The position numbers and the translations under genes are program-made. This document shows, one piece after another, positions 1 to 13,000 of a DNA stretch of 64,000 nucleotides. The notes under the pieces are model-generated. The model did not search any database. It saw nothing but the letters and a program-made list of their open reading frames with translations, and had not been told where the DNA came from. The number at the start of each line of letters is the position of its first letter. Position 1 is the stretch's first letter. The stretch comes from Paraspadella gotoi (Eukaryota; Chaetognatha), in contig CM119268.1 of NCBI GenBank assembly GCA_051294375.1, forward strand, positions 6,329,525 through 6,393,524, in the 5' to 3' direction.

Positions 1-1809
1 GATCGTCGTAATAAGTAAGCACGTAATCTAATCCTTTGTCCTGGAACTTCCCGTGCGGCCGGATCACCATGTTGGACATGTATCGGTGAACGCGAACATA
101 CTTTTTCCTGTGGGTGCGACGAATTATATTCGGTGGTAACTTCCCAATTTACTCCCCTTAGACGTACGATATCGGCTCCTTGGGATGTTCCACCCCTTTC
201 GACATGAGGACAGCGACGTTGTTCTCGCGATCGACGAGGAATCGGCGGACGTAAACGTAGTCTCGTCGACTCATCGGAAACGGATAGTGGGTCACCCAGT
301 GGACCACCTCCGATCCAGAGGCCCTGTCCCGGTCGATCACGTCCAAGGAGACGACGAGCTTGTCCCAAGCTAAAAAGGCAGGGATAGATTTGAAAAGGAA
401 CTATTGACGTGGATTTCATTCTTGAAGACCCCCTTACCCTTGCGGTATTCGAGATCGACTTGGATGAGATAAAATGCAGCGGCGGGGACGTCGTCCCATG
501 TCCCGAAAACCTTGTACTGAAAAAGTTCATCGTCGAAGATTGGGCGGCGCCAAACTTTAAGGTTCGGTTTGTCCATCACCGGCTCCCAACCTAATCGCGA
601 TTTTTAAGAAGATCGCGACTGAAATGGATAAGGCAATCAGCACATTACTTGCCAACCTTCAAGGCATTCTCCTGCAGCCAAGAAAGCCTCCGATGACGAG
701 ACGGCGGCCTGCTGCTGCTGCGCCGCCGATGGCGACGAGTGAACGTCGGTTTGAGAGGAACAGTTGGAATCCTGTGAAACGCCGTGGTTTCCATTGTTAT
801 TGCCATGCAACGAGATGACTCCGGCGTTGAGAACGTCGTCCTCTGGGGAGTGCGGCCGTGACGGCTGCTGCCCCGGCTGCTGCGTGGACGTCGCCTCTCT
901 CGACCTGCGCTCCATTCGACAGCGGGAGTCGAGGATGAGCTTAATGTTTTCCAGTTGGTGAACATCGTTCACGCAGTGAATCATGTCGTCATCGGAGATG
1001 CCGTCTTTGGCCCAGTGAAATAGACAGGCCGAGAGCATCGTTCCGCCAGCTGATCGAATCCCTAAGGGGGAAAGGTTTTGGGGAAAGGTTTAAGGAAAAC
1101 CAAATTAAGCCTATAAGAACATCCGTTTAATATCGTGACGAATAATAACTTGACTTAAAAGGAACTCGTCCTATGGGGACTGCCTCACACTCAGTGCTGG
1201 CGTCGCATGTGTCTCGCTCGATTCTATCTATCGAGCTCATTTCCGAGGAGATTACATCAAACTTGAACAATTTTGAAAACTCTTGCTGGCTTTTACTTCA
1301 TGCCAGAGATATTTTGACGAGCTTCTTCACAGCTCTCTAATGAGGGCTATACTTTTTTTCCGTAGAAACATTTCCTTTTCGACGAGTCTATAGCCTTTCC
1401 ATAATAACGTACCTACGACGGCCTCGTCGTCCATGATGGATCGAAACCGCGTGGCGTAACCGCGCATTACTTTTCGGACGGTTTGCTCCGAGTATATTTC
1501 GCGGTAGAGTTGAAGAATTTTGACGAGGCGCCGCACGCGAAGCGCCGCCACGGAGTGGCATTGCAAAGCGATCTCTTGCGAAGTCTGACGCCCACTTTTG
1601 GCGCTCGTTCGACCACGAAGCCAACACGTCAGACGGAAGTCGCGTCTTGGCCCAGCGGGGGAAGCGCGATGGAGACTGAAATTTAAAACTAATGTGTCAA
1701 CTTTCTCTCGTAACGGCTGACAGAAAAATCAATTGTGGCCTCACCATGACGCCTCCAACGAAGAACTGGCGTACGACCTCAGGAACATAACTGATTTCCA
1801 CGCCATCAT
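1..1809 (-). CDS. STARD7: STARD7, START-domain lipid-transfer protein (3' end cut by window edge)
   Basis: STARD7 carries phosphatidylcholine to mitochondria. Exons by splice signal and phase: 1745-1809, 1353-1675, 657-1061, 438-590, 168-369 and 1-107, continuing off the left edge. All joins keep frame. Exon 1 encodes an N-terminus (MMAWKSVMFLRSYASSS) that looks like a mitochondrial presequence, as in the long human isoform. Exon 2 has LRVRR...LQLYREIYSE, matching the human N-terminal region. The START domain is clear: WEPVMDKPNLKVWRRP, EYRKAWDKLVVSL, GSEVVHWVTHYPFPMSRRDY and MVIRPHGKF. Between them lies a low-complexity Ser/Gln-rich linker. Start is ATG at 1809; the next codon is also ATG. 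The donor after exon 657-1061 (GTTGGC) is weak but is the only one that keeps phase and homology. Identity is firm; the C-terminus is missing. Confidence 0.93.
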
Positions 1810-2343
1810 TGACCCCGTCCTTAGCCCCAAGGATGATTAGTTTTAGCTAATTCTAGTCCGACGCTCATATTTTACATAATTTCAAAAAGGCTTAACAACT
1901 AAAAATCAAAGTTAATAATGAAATAATTAAATTCGGCTAATTTTTTTCTGGTTTTTTGTTTGGTTTTGTGTTTTTTTTTTAAACAAGAGGAAAAGATCGA
2001 GGCGGAGAAAAAAAAAGAAAATTGTAGTAACTCGAACGGAAACGCGACACCAGAAATAACTAATCATGTTAGAAGAATACGTACAAAAACAAAACTCTGG
2101 ATAAAACAGAAACTGGAGAATCGAAAATGAAAAAAAAACTTAGTTCGAATAAATAAAAGTGATAAAAAAAATAATTATTCGATGAATGAGGGTATCGCCG
2201 GAATCGAAGCTGCAAGGGCGATATGAAAGGGGGGGGGAGTTGCGTAACGAGTCTTTTGCATTAGCGGAATAGTTGCGTCTCTCCTGAAAGGGATCGAGGG
2301 TAAAGAGGGAGAGCGAGATCTTATGAAGCGACGACGGAGAAAT
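1810..2343. other. Intergenic, STARD7 5' flank / NCSTN 3' flank
   Basis: About 530 bp, A/T-rich with homopolymer runs around 1960-2180. I see no coding signal. It should hold the STARD7 promoter and the NCSTN 3' UTR. An AATAAA-like signal is not distinct enough to call. Confidence 0.5.
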
Positions 2344-5300
2344 TCAGGAGGTGACCAGCACTCGTTCGGCCGAAGTCTCGACGCCGAACAAAATATCCGC
2401 TCGCCGCGAGATTAAATACATGAGGATCATGAAGAGCAAGAATTCCGCGAAGCCGACGAGCAGGATCGTCGCTTGTCGTCTGCGACGGTATTCAAATTAT
2501 TTGACTTTAATATTGTTTTAAAAAAATAAACTATCGAAGAAATTAATCGTTCGAAAATACTTACAATACGGACGGAACGAGGAAAATTCTGGCCTTCATG
2601 GTTTTTGGACTCCAAACAGATTCCGTCCAGGCTGCCATGGACTCGCCCAATTCAGGGTCGTACTTATATAGGAAATCTTCGTCGGCAGTTCGTATCGCGG
2701 GAGACAGAGCGGGAGTTAAACCAACGAAGGAAGTGACGCAGGTTCCGTTTCCTCCTGGAAAAATGATTTAGGAAACGCTAACAATGAATTCCAATTATTA
2801 ATAAATATCAAGATCAACAACACTTTTCGACTCCTTTCATTCGAGACCTTTTCCGTCGAGCAGCATCCAGTCATACACTTCGCCGTCGCATTCCTTAATC
2901 TTTCTCGTCGGCTCCAGATCTCCAGTGAATTTAGCGAGAAGGAGACTGATGAAGTAGGGGATGTTGTTTTGTGAGCGGTAGACGCCGACGTAGTAGGAGA
3001 ACAGGAAGGAGTGATCGGAGACTTTGTTTAAGTCACTCGCCACGGATAAAACCTGATTTTGAGGGGGGGGGAAGGTCAACGACCGTTCATCGCACGAGGA
3101 AGCCGTCGTTGACATTTCGTCTTGCCTGCTTGAAGAGAGTGCAGTTGGTGTCGAAGAAAAAGCACTCCACCAGTTCGTCAACAACGTCTGCGTCGGCCTG
3201 GACGTCTTCATCGGCTTCAACACCTGTCGTCAGGTTGACGATGGCACGCGCCGTTGTCGTCGCCACTTTTTGCAAGTTTGCTTAGTTTTGAAAGATTAGG
3301 AAATACTAAATTATTATGGCAACAAAAAAGATATATATTATGAATCTCAAAAGAACTACTCACCGACCAGAGCAGTTCGATACTCTGGCGTTGATTCAGG
3401 CAGATCCAAAAAACTATTATAGACTTTGTTGGTGAAATACTCCTGCAAAATAAATATACAAATATTTATTTCATAATGCGAATCCAGTAATGACCGCCAC
3501 TAACCTCGTGCTCAGCAAAGACGACACCCGAAAAATCTTTTTTCAGTTTCGTTGAAGCTTTAAGAAACTGGTGCAGCGAGGACGGCGGAAGTTGACCCTA
3601 AATTAATAAGAAAGAGAAAAAGTTTTAACACGACTTCTCTTTCGATGAATGGCTTTACCTTTCGTTTAGTTAGGGCTTACCGTGTTCCGGGTCAGCGTCA
3701 GATTAACGCTCTTCGCTGCGGAGTCCAGAGCGTCCATCGCCTCTTTTGTTCCGGTCGTCGCAGTCGCTAAATCGGCGAAAAGGCTCGCTCTAAAAAGGTA
3801 AAAACATAGACATAATCTTACAGAGCACACTCGTACATAATTGTGAAATGATAAATAAAAACCTTTCGTCTTTGATTCGGCCAAGCTGTGACAATTCTAT
3901 GTAGTGAGATACGTCATGTAATTCTACTGGAGCCCAGACGGAACCGTTAACGTCGGGCCACCGCGAGCCCTCCGCGGCGGTCATGTCGTAAAGGACCCGA
4001 GTGGATCCGAGGTAGTCGTACGCCTCTCCAGAGAACAAGGCGAAGATGACGTTTCGTCCCGCCGCACCAATCTGGGATGAAACACGAAAACTGCCAAATC
4101 TCCGCCTCAAATCAATTGAAATGTTATTAATTTCGCACCTTCGCTTCCGCTTTCTTAACGGCGTGGGCAGCGGCGAGCAGAGCCACGATCCCCGACGCCG
4201 GGGAATCTGCGCCAGGATACACGTCCTCAAAAAGGCTAAACGCGTCCATCCTCGCCGTCACCATTACCATCGTGCCTCCGACGGTGGGAACGGGGTGGGG
4301 GTTACGGAGGAAACCGAACACGTTCTTGCTGCCCAACGGATCGCACTAAAAATGAGGGATGAAAATAAAATTTTTACTAATTTCAAACAGAAAATCTAAG
4401 TTCAAAGCACATCGTGATAATATATACGTACATATGAGAATGACTAAAAAACTATGGCAGATGAGCTTATACGTCACCTGCATGTCGTAGCTTCCGGCGG
4501 AGATATCAAGCTTACGACTTCGCCTCAAGCAGCGATTCGTATTGACGCCTGCGAACATGAAGGAGTCGAGTTGAATACTGCACAAAGGATAAGTCTGTTC
4601 CGGCTGATTTTTGGCTTTTTTCGGTGAGTTGTACTTGGTGAAGCATTTGACGATCAAAAGATCGCGTTCGGTTTGATTTCTATTTTGATAGAGGAAAAAA
4701 AAAATCATTTAATTACAAAAATACTTTCAGTTCCCATGTCTAAACTTTATCCTTTCGACGACCTGATGAGAAAGATGGGAAAGGGGAATTCCCTGAAGGA
4801 TAGGCCGGATCCCGGCTGATTCCATCGATCGCAGGAGCTTTCCGGTCGGTCGCCGTAGAGTCCGTATTTCAAATTGGGACACGCGGCATCGGTAGAAAAC
4901 TCGACAGTCTGGTTTACGACTTCTTCGGTGCCGAGCAAGACAATCCCGGAAATGCGACCATTCTCGTGGGCAGTGACGAGTTGCTCCACGGTGGATTTGG
5001 TGAAATGGATCGGGGTCATCACAGGTATGTAGGGAGCCGCCGTGCCTGGTTAATGTTTTTTCATACGAAATTACATGCAATGTTTATCATAAAAGCAGAA
5101 ATGTACTTGGTAATTATTTCTCCGACATGAATTCTCTACCGTAGTATTCATTCAGTTAAAAAATTTAAAAATAAATTAAAATTTATTGAAAAATAATAAG
5201 TAAAATATAAATTTTATTAAAATTACGAGAAGTGATTTTTTTTAAATGAAGTACCCTACCGCAAAGCTGAATATAAAAAAAATTTAATATATTAAAGACT

Positions 5301-5956
5301 AATCTTTTTTCTTCTGATATTTTATATTCCAGAAAGGATAGCTGGATTGCCCAAATCCCTAAATTATGATCTTAAAATTACTAAAATATTTGATGAATGA
5401 CAATTTTATAATTCTGATGCTTTTAGATAAAAATCAATTTTCTTGTTTGGTTTTAGAACTTTCAAATTTAAAAAATCATATATCCTAAATCATTTGACCG
5501 ATTGTAATACAATTTAAATGCATTAATTTTTTTTAATTATTTTTTTAATAATTTTTAAAAATGTCTGGAATTTAAAGTTATAAAGTGGCGCGGTTTTTTT
5601 TTTTGTTTTTTTTTTTTGCACAGGAGTGTATGTTAGAGGGTGATTGTTGTATAAATTGTAAATAATAAAATCGCCATTCTACCCTGTCCCAAACTCGATC
5701 TACCTTTTCTAATAACGAAATCAACGTCGGCGTCGACATTCTCGAAGAAATGAACGACACCGACGTCGCCGTTGGGCGAAGACTGACAACCGACGACGCC
5801 GCCGGCGGAAAGACGCCGGAAGCATCCTTTGGCGTCAACGAGATCCACGTAGATTTTTGCTTTGGTGCGGTCGGCGACCGAGAAGGAGAAACAAAGTATG
5901 AGGAGGAGAACAACGTTCGTTAACCTCAACGAGGAAGACGGAGACACGTTTCTCAT
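2344..5956 (-). CDS. NCSTN: Nicastrin, gamma-secretase subunit
   Basis: Type I membrane glycoprotein that gates substrates in the gamma-secretase complex with presenilin, APH-1 and PEN-2. Exon 1 (5704-5956, ATG at 5956) has a hydrophobic signal peptide followed by KIYVDL and GCQSSPNGDVGVVHF, matching the mature nicastrin N-terminus. Exon 2 ends at 5045 and carries the STVEQL...CPNLKYG region, ending in FREFPFPIFLI. Further exons lie near 4480-4580, 4138-4350, 3860-4072, 3680-3790, 3505-3600, 3360-3450, 3117-3280, 2848-3052, 2565-2754 and 2344-2473. The conserved DYxGS motif is present as GEAYDYLGSTR near 4010. The last exon gives one transmembrane helix (ATILLVGFAEFLLFMILMYL) and a short tail with RRADILFG. 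Intron 1 (5046-5703) is A/T-rich with nothing recognisable. Exon ends in the middle are approximate. Confidence 0.93.
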
Positions 5957-6226
5957 CGTCGATAATTGAGCGGAAGTTGCCAGTTGACAATAAACTCCGG
6001 GAACTTGATATTTTTTTTTCAGTGCGTCAGATTAACTATTTAAAGAGTCTCTTCAAGCTACATTACAACGAAGAATTTAAATTTTTTTTCCCTTCTAGCA
6101 TCGTTTTTCACAAGTACTTGGTACTTAGTCTTAGAGCACAATCTGGTACAAAGAAAATCGTATAAAGCAAATTATTAGATCCCTTATACAAAAAAATACG
6201 CGGCCGCATCATCAGTCATACACGTC

Positions 6227-7422
6227 TTATGTGTACAAGGCGTTCTTATTCGATTGTTTGTCCGCCCAAGCGGCGAGATCCCTTGTCATTTGCGGATTAG
6301 TCTCGTAAGCGCCTTCGAGTCCGAAGGCGACGCGTCCCAAGCGCAAGAGCTGCGCGAAGGAGGCAGCGGCCGCGGCGTCAAGCGGAGCCGGGGCGAAGGC
6401 GACGAAAGCGGCGGCCGGCGGATGTCGAGCGATTTCGCAGGCGGTGAGGAGCTGGGCGACGGCGCCGGTCACCAGATTTGGAGGCTCGAGCCGGGGAATG
6501 GGGCATGACTGTGACGAAGGGAAACAATGCTAGATCACTTATTGTTTAAAACGGTAATCAATAATTTTTTGTCTTACTTTCATTTCTGGGTAAGCGGCTG
6601 AAGTGGCGAGCGAACGGAGGTAAGGCGGATCCCCAGCCGAAGTTTCTGCGAGGTAGTGAACCGCGTTGATGCAGCTCAATGTCACCACCTAATAAAATGT
6701 GAGTAAAATGAGTGTAAATTTAATGTAAATTTAATGAGTCCCATTTAATGGCAATTAAATGGGACGCTAAGTCTAAAACAGTAAACAACTTCACAAAGGA
6801 ACCGGCTGAGTATTTAATTAATCTACTTATTTAATTAATCCTAATAACAAATAATGATAATTTAATGACATTGATGTAAAAACCGGCAGAAAAGTTAGCC
6901 AGACCTTAGCATCGTCGGTGAACTCGAGGCGAGAGAATAAAAGGCGCTGCCAAGACGAGAGCTGAGAGGGTAAGAGGGAGGCGGTGACGCGAGCCACGAC
7001 GACGGATGGGGACACGGGCAGTCGGTGTATGGTGCACGATGTTGAAGGCGAAAGCGACTTGGGCGGAAAGCGACCATCGGACTGCGAAAAGATACGGGTA
7101 AAAAGAGGCAACAAATATTTTGTCAATTTCCTTAACGACGCACCTCGGCAAAACCGGCGTTGATGATCGCCACTGTCTCGGCGTCCCGTCGCCACAGCAA
7201 GGCCGCATCGACGAAGGCTACGGCGGCTTCGCCGACAGCCACCACCAAAAGACCACAAGAGACTTGAGAGTGGCCGAGAACTGGATTCAACAACAACTCG
7301 CACTCCTTGGCCGGTGGAGCGGAAAAACCGGCGAGATCGTCGTCGTCCTCGTTTTCGCTGTCGTCGTCGTCGTCAACGGCTCGAGATGAGACCGGCAAAA
7401 TCTCGCCCCAAAATGAGGCCAT
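6227..7422 (-). CDS. PSMG1: Proteasome assembly chaperone 1 (PSMG1/PAC1)
   Basis: PAC1 pairs with PAC2 to assemble the 20S proteasome alpha ring. Start is ATG at 7422 in a good context; the N-terminus MASFWGEILPVSSRA followed by an acidic run mirrors vertebrate PAC1. A middle part reads VGEAAVAFVDAALL. The extreme C-terminus is NALYT, close to the NIYT end of human PAC1; this HbYX-like tail (hydrophobic-Tyr-X) is the kind that docks into alpha-ring pockets. Exons are about 7138-7422, 6903-7100, 6577-6690 and 6227-6510. Overall conservation is low apart from both ends, as usual in this family. It lies 270 bp from NCSTN. Confidence 0.82.
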
Positions 7423-7798
7423 GGTATTATACACTCTTGAAACTAAAGTTAGATTCCGATATTTATAAATTAATGCAAATACGGTTGTGTAAAGATTATT
7501 ATAAAAATTAATGAAGCAGTGATTCGAGTGGAAAGTAACTAATCAACTTTTTTTTAATCTACATAAAAATAAATTAGCGAGCTTTTCGTATTCAATTTTC
7601 TCACGAGGTAAAGTGCAAAAACAAATAATCTTAGCAAATCTTTAAGATTTCGTAAGTTAGGAATTTAAAATCCTGCCGGGCAAACTGTGGTGATGACGAA
7701 GAGTATCAAAGACTAGATATACTTTTATATAACGATTTACAAAGTATTAAATCTAATAAATCCACGAAATTCATTAACTAAAAAAAAAATAATATTTT

Positions 7799-9669
7799 TC
7801 AATTTTCATCGATTTCTCTTAGATAAACTCTTTGCATGACGGGCAAGAGAAGCTTGAAGGCACTCTCGAGAGAGTCGGCGGCGCGGGATGATTCGAGGAA
7901 GGCGTCCGTCATAAGTTGGTTCACCTCGATCGATGATTCCGTCGCTTCTATAACCGTAAGCGTCTGGGAAATTCGAATACGTAGAGATTTTATTTACCAA
8001 CTTTTTTCCACAGTTTTTGCTCGTTCAAAAATGATTTACCTGAGCAAAGGCGGCGGCGACGGCATCGCAATCGGCCTTGGCAATCTTCTCCACGGCAACC
8101 AAATGATTGATCCTTTCGAGGAATCCGTCGAGGTTCTTCGATCGCTCGCGGCCACCCGCTTCCGCTTCCATCAACGCCATCTCGCCCACCTTGTGAAACA
8201 TTTCTACGTTTCGCGCGGCGAGCGAGGCGAGGTGGCGAATGCAGTCGCGATGAGCGTCTTTGGCCGAAGGTGACGTCGACTTCGAGTTAGTTTCTTCGGC
8301 ACCGGACGCGGTCTTGTCCCTCGACGCGGCGTCTGCCATCTTCGTCGCTGCAGAGATGGCCTCGCTACGAGCTTCGATCAATTTGTTCGGGGAAAACGCG
8401 ACCCCGAATTTTCCGAGGTGATTGACGAGCACCTCGGCTGCGACGTCAACACCGGGCGACGATGTCGAAGGTTCATCGTCGTCCTCGTCATGTAGAAAAA
8501 TGTCTTTAATAGCGACGAGGCTGGAGTCCAGATCGGCATCCGGTCGATCGGAAAGAACGTCGACGATTTCGCGCTCGATGCGAGAGTGAAGAAGCTCCAG
8601 CGCCTCAACGTGAACCATTCCCTGTAAGGAGGAAAGAGAGAGAGATCGACCTTGCGTAAAATCAAAACGGTCCAGTTTCTACGACCAGCGTACCTCATAT
8701 TCATCGAACCAGTGCTCGAAGGTATCTCGCTTTCCCTTTAGAGCCTCGTCGGCCGCGGCCTCCTCCAGCTCCTTCGTTCGCCTACCCTCGCGCAAAAGCT
8801 TCGAAAGGGTGGGACCGCGGCGGCGATCCTCAAAGATCGTTCGAGTTCTTTCGAACTGAGGGTCTGATTCCTAAAAAGAAAATACGAATACTTAATCAGG
8901 AACGATATCATCGTATATTTTGATAGGTTGTACTCACCTTCAGCACATCCATCGTCTTTCTCCCGACTCGCTCTAACACGTTCAAACTACCCTCGACTAA
9001 TCCCGAGACGCCAAGCGAGAATCCGACGCCAGTAATGGAAGACGCGGAAGAAAAAATACCGGAGGCGAAAGAAGCGATCCCGGAGTCGTCAACGATCGGT
9101 TTGTTTTGGGCAACTTCCCGAGGACAAGTAGCGTCTTCGACGGGCGACGATCGAGCGCTGACCATTGCGGGCTGCGCCTCCACCACTGGCGGAGTATCGA
9201 TACTCGCTTCCGGAGCATCTGATTCGTCTTCTCCCATTTTCGCGCCGTCGGCGAGCACGTTAAGTCCCTCTGCTACTTCCGTTGACAACTGGGAGATGGA
9301 ATGGGAGGCCGTGGAAAGGATGGACGCGCCCCAGGTGGACCAGGACGATCCCCATCCAGACGCGGGTTGTGAGGGGACGGCGGTTGGTGAAGCTTTGAGG
9401 GGTATTTCGGGGGCGGATGTCGAAGGTGGAATGGGAGCAGTATCAGATTCGGACTCTGCGACCTCGGCTGCATCGAGAATAGAGGGCAAAGCCACTTCAA
9501 TAATATTTTCGGCGGCGACGGTTCGTGTTTTCACGGAATCTTTGGTTTCAACGTCGCCTTCACCTTCGATCACGGCGAAGGTTTTAGAGGTCAACGGAGA
9601 AGGGATTTCATCTTCGTCGGCGCTTTCAAAGGCCTCGTCGCCATCGTCGTCGCTATCGTGCGTCGACAT
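7799..9669 (-). CDS. FAM114A: FAM114A-family protein (NOXP20/Rab2-effector family)
   Basis: Vertebrate FAM114A1/A2 are Golgi-linked Rab2 effectors. Exons 8938-9669, 8694-8870, 8040-8621 and 7799-7963 join in phase. The N-terminus is acidic and disordered; then GWGSSWSTWGASILSTASHS matches the family's Trp-rich signature, and LNVLERVGRKTMDVLK followed by SDPQFERTRTIFEDRR matches the core block. The third exon is helical, and the last exon gives SAFKLLLPVMQRVYL near the C-terminus. Length (about 550 residues) fits the family. The animal has one copy here, so I cannot say A1 or A2. Confidence 0.87.
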
Positions 9670-10073
9670 CGTCGCATTTAAAGTTATTAAAGAAAGTTAT
9701 ATTTGTTATAAGTAGTATCTGCAAACAATGAATTATATTTATTAGATAAAAATATTTTTATTACATAACGGATAAATTAAACATTTGAGAAACTCAGCCA
9801 ACAAAGCTACAAATTAAAAAAAAAATGAAAGCGGCTCAATCGTACGGCTTCGGAAATGTTATAACGGGGATAAATTAAACGATGGGCCAGACTAGGAACG
9901 GCACTTTGAAATGACACGTTTGGAACAGGCGAAAAAACCCCAACTTGGCACCTTGCCTCGCATAGCCGAAGTCAACACGAGAAACGAGTTTTTCCAACAC
10001 AGTGAGAGATAGTAATGAACGCGAGATGGAATGTGGACGAATGAACGAAGAATGCGTGGAGTAGGGGTAGATG

Positions 10074-13000
10074 TCAAGGATCGATAACAATAGGCTGCGG
10101 GTCCTCCTGCGACTTGGGTGACTTGGCCTCGAATTGCGGGGCTGGCACCATGACCCGCGCGAGGAGATCTGGTTTTTCAAAGGATTTGAGATCAAAGATG
10201 ATCACGTCGCGACGCTTTCTCGCGGAGGTGAAGGCGAACTGTTTGCGTAACTCGGCGAGACCCGCGGGCGAGGTTCCGGCTAAGATCGTGAACCGAATGG
10301 AAGCATCGAGGAGAACGTCGAGGCGACCTGGGAAATTCATTCGGAAAAAGGAGAAAATCTTAGTTTTAAAATTTACCAATTTTCTTCCATCTCTCCCTCA
10401 GAAAAAAAAAACTGTTTCCCTTTACCGGCTTGATAGCACAGGCTAAGATCGGCGCCCCGATGAGTTACCACCGGCTCCTGGTGAAACATGAGTCTCTCCC
10501 GGCGTAGGAGGCCGTCGAAGGCGGGAGCCTCCCTGAGAGCGGAAGGAACGGCGGTGACGGCGCCGCCCGTGCCGCTACGGAAGGCGTAGACAAACGTGGC
10601 GCCGGGAAAGGCCCCTTCGGGAAGGGAGCAAAAAAACTCTGCGCCCCAGGCATTCAAGTCGACGAAAATGAGGTGACCCACGCGGGCAGCGGCGAGTTTA
10701 GATTCTGGTGACGGAAGGGGCCCGAGATTATGACGGGGACAGGCGGACGATTGGACGGGAGAGGGAGTGAGAGAGGCAGAGCCCGAGTCGTCGCTGAGTC
10801 TCAGGCGTTTTAGGTTTTGATCGTTAAAAAATGAATCCAAGAATCCGTCGCCGCCGCCGTCACCGGGACAGCGACAACCAACGACCACTCCCGATCTCTC
10901 GTGGCTCTTCCGCTTTCGGGCATTTGCGACGGTGAAATGATGGGGATGTTGCTGAGGCTGTTGATGTGACTGATGATGATGAGGGGCGTCGACGGGAGTA
11001 TGAGCCGAGGTCGAGTTGAAGAGGATCACGTCATTGGACATGTTCTGAAACGAAGAGAGAAGAGAAAGTTGCAAAGGCTAAGGCCTCACAGCCAATGCAT
11101 CCCAACTTACCAAGTCCTCCTCCTCGACGCTTCCCACCATCATGTCAAGGGGACATTTGGTGATCATCCAATTTCCGATGGACTCGACGCTGCGCTTCCA
11201 CTTCCGCTGATGCATGGTGACGGCTGTGGATGAGCGGCGCGAGTCGCTGGGTCCGTCCATGCCGAGAATCTCGATAGAGTGATCACCGTCGGGGGGCGGC
11301 GGAGTCGCTGCTGTTCGGTTGAAATAATTAAGAATAAAATTTCCTTACTTAGAAATAGTATTAGAAATTTAAATTTATAAATAGAAAAAGAAAGAGAAAA
11401 TACACTAATGCAATAATTATAAAAAATAAATAATCATTCTACCGATGAGATAATAAAATAATACTGACCTTTGACTCTGTCAACGATTTTTCTGACCGCT
11501 TCTTCCCGCTTCTCTTTCGTCGCGGTTTCCTCGTCTTCTTCGTCGTCTTCAATGACCACGACGTCTTCCCTCTCCGCTTCGCCCTTCCTCCTCTTCTGAT
11601 GGATCTTTCCGACGGTTCGCTCCTCTTCCTTGCTCCCTCCCTTCTCCCTCGACCTTCGCTCGCGTTGAGGCGCAGCTTCGTTGGACTTCAAAAAAATTCC
11701 CGTCGAGCGAAGACGATGACTCCGTTCACGTCGTCGAGCCCCGATTCCGTCGGAAGTGGCGCTCCGAGGCGAAAGGCGTTGGAGGCTTTCGGCGCCGGCT
11801 TTGGCCTTTTCGATCTGAAAATCCCCGTCGTCTCGGAAGGCTTCGGTCTTTTCTCGATTGGGCGATCGAATCAGCTCTCGCTCGCTTCGCGGTGAATCTT
11901 CCTTCTTTCCCTTGCACAATCCAGATTTAAATTCTGGATTCGAGTTTCGCTTCCCCGTGTCTTCGGTCGACTTCGGAGAGCAATTCAAGGGCGGGCTGGT
12001 CGAGGATGGACGGGTGAGACTCGCTTCGAGCGACTTTACCTGAAGATTGTTACGTTTAAAAAACAAATTACGCAATATAAAGATATATATATTCATTATT
12101 CATTAGTCTTTTTTACTCACCTCGCGAGAACCTAAGATATCAGAGCCGGGAGTAGAATTATCCAGTCCAGAAATCAAGGGCTTGGTTCGTCGCCTCGCGG
12201 AAATTCCGCCCTGGGTTTGCGGCGAAGTCGGATCAGAAACGGACGGAGATGAGAGGCGCGACGATCGGGGTTCGAAGATGTCGACGGAGGCTTCTTCCTC
12301 AACGGAGAGATCGATTAAAACCGTCTCGACCCGACCTAAAGAATATCACAGCAAAACTAGAGCATTTTTAAAGAGTATGTAAAAAAATAACAAAACCCTT
12401 TAAAAACTAAAGTCAGTAAATTCACCTTTCCCCTCGAGTTGATCGGGCGACCCGGATGGTTTCCGCGTCAAAGGATGCTCCTCGTCCGCTGTTTTTCGTG
12501 AGGTCTGAACGTCGCCTTCTTTGGGAGGTTTGACGTCGACGATCTCGGCCACTTCGTCGCCCTCAGCGTCTTCTTGGGTTTCACGAGGTCGACGGGGGCC
12601 TCCGGAGTGAGCGCCCTCGACCTCCGCCTCAGGTCTACCGTTATACTTTCCCCTACCTCGATCAGTCGTAGATGAGGATTTGTGGTCGCGATCTGCCCCG
12701 TCGACGAGCGCGACGGAGCGAAAGCGTTTGGCTGCGCGAATTGGGACGGGCGGAGAGGCCTTACCGAGATGGATTCGAGAAGGGGAGACGGAGACTTTTT
12801 CCCGGTTTTTAGTCGGAGAGGAAGAAGATTTAGGCCCGCTTCGTAATGGGGAAGTGGGGACCCCGTTGTTTCTCAAAGCAGACGATTTAACGCGACTTCG
12901 AAATGGCGAAGATGCGGGAGAACCTCTTCTTCGGTTTTTAGTCGGCGAACCGGCGACGCCGTTTTTTCTAGCCGAGGAGGGGGACGCGTCGGGATTCCGA

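Noticed and set aside
7836-8273. Plus-strand open frame across FAM114A exons and intron
   Set aside because: It crosses a well-supported intron and two exons of FAM114A on the other strand.
9035-9715. Plus-strand open frame of 226 codons opposite FAM114A
   Set aside because: It mirrors the acidic/Ser-rich exon of FAM114A, which has clear homology and phase.
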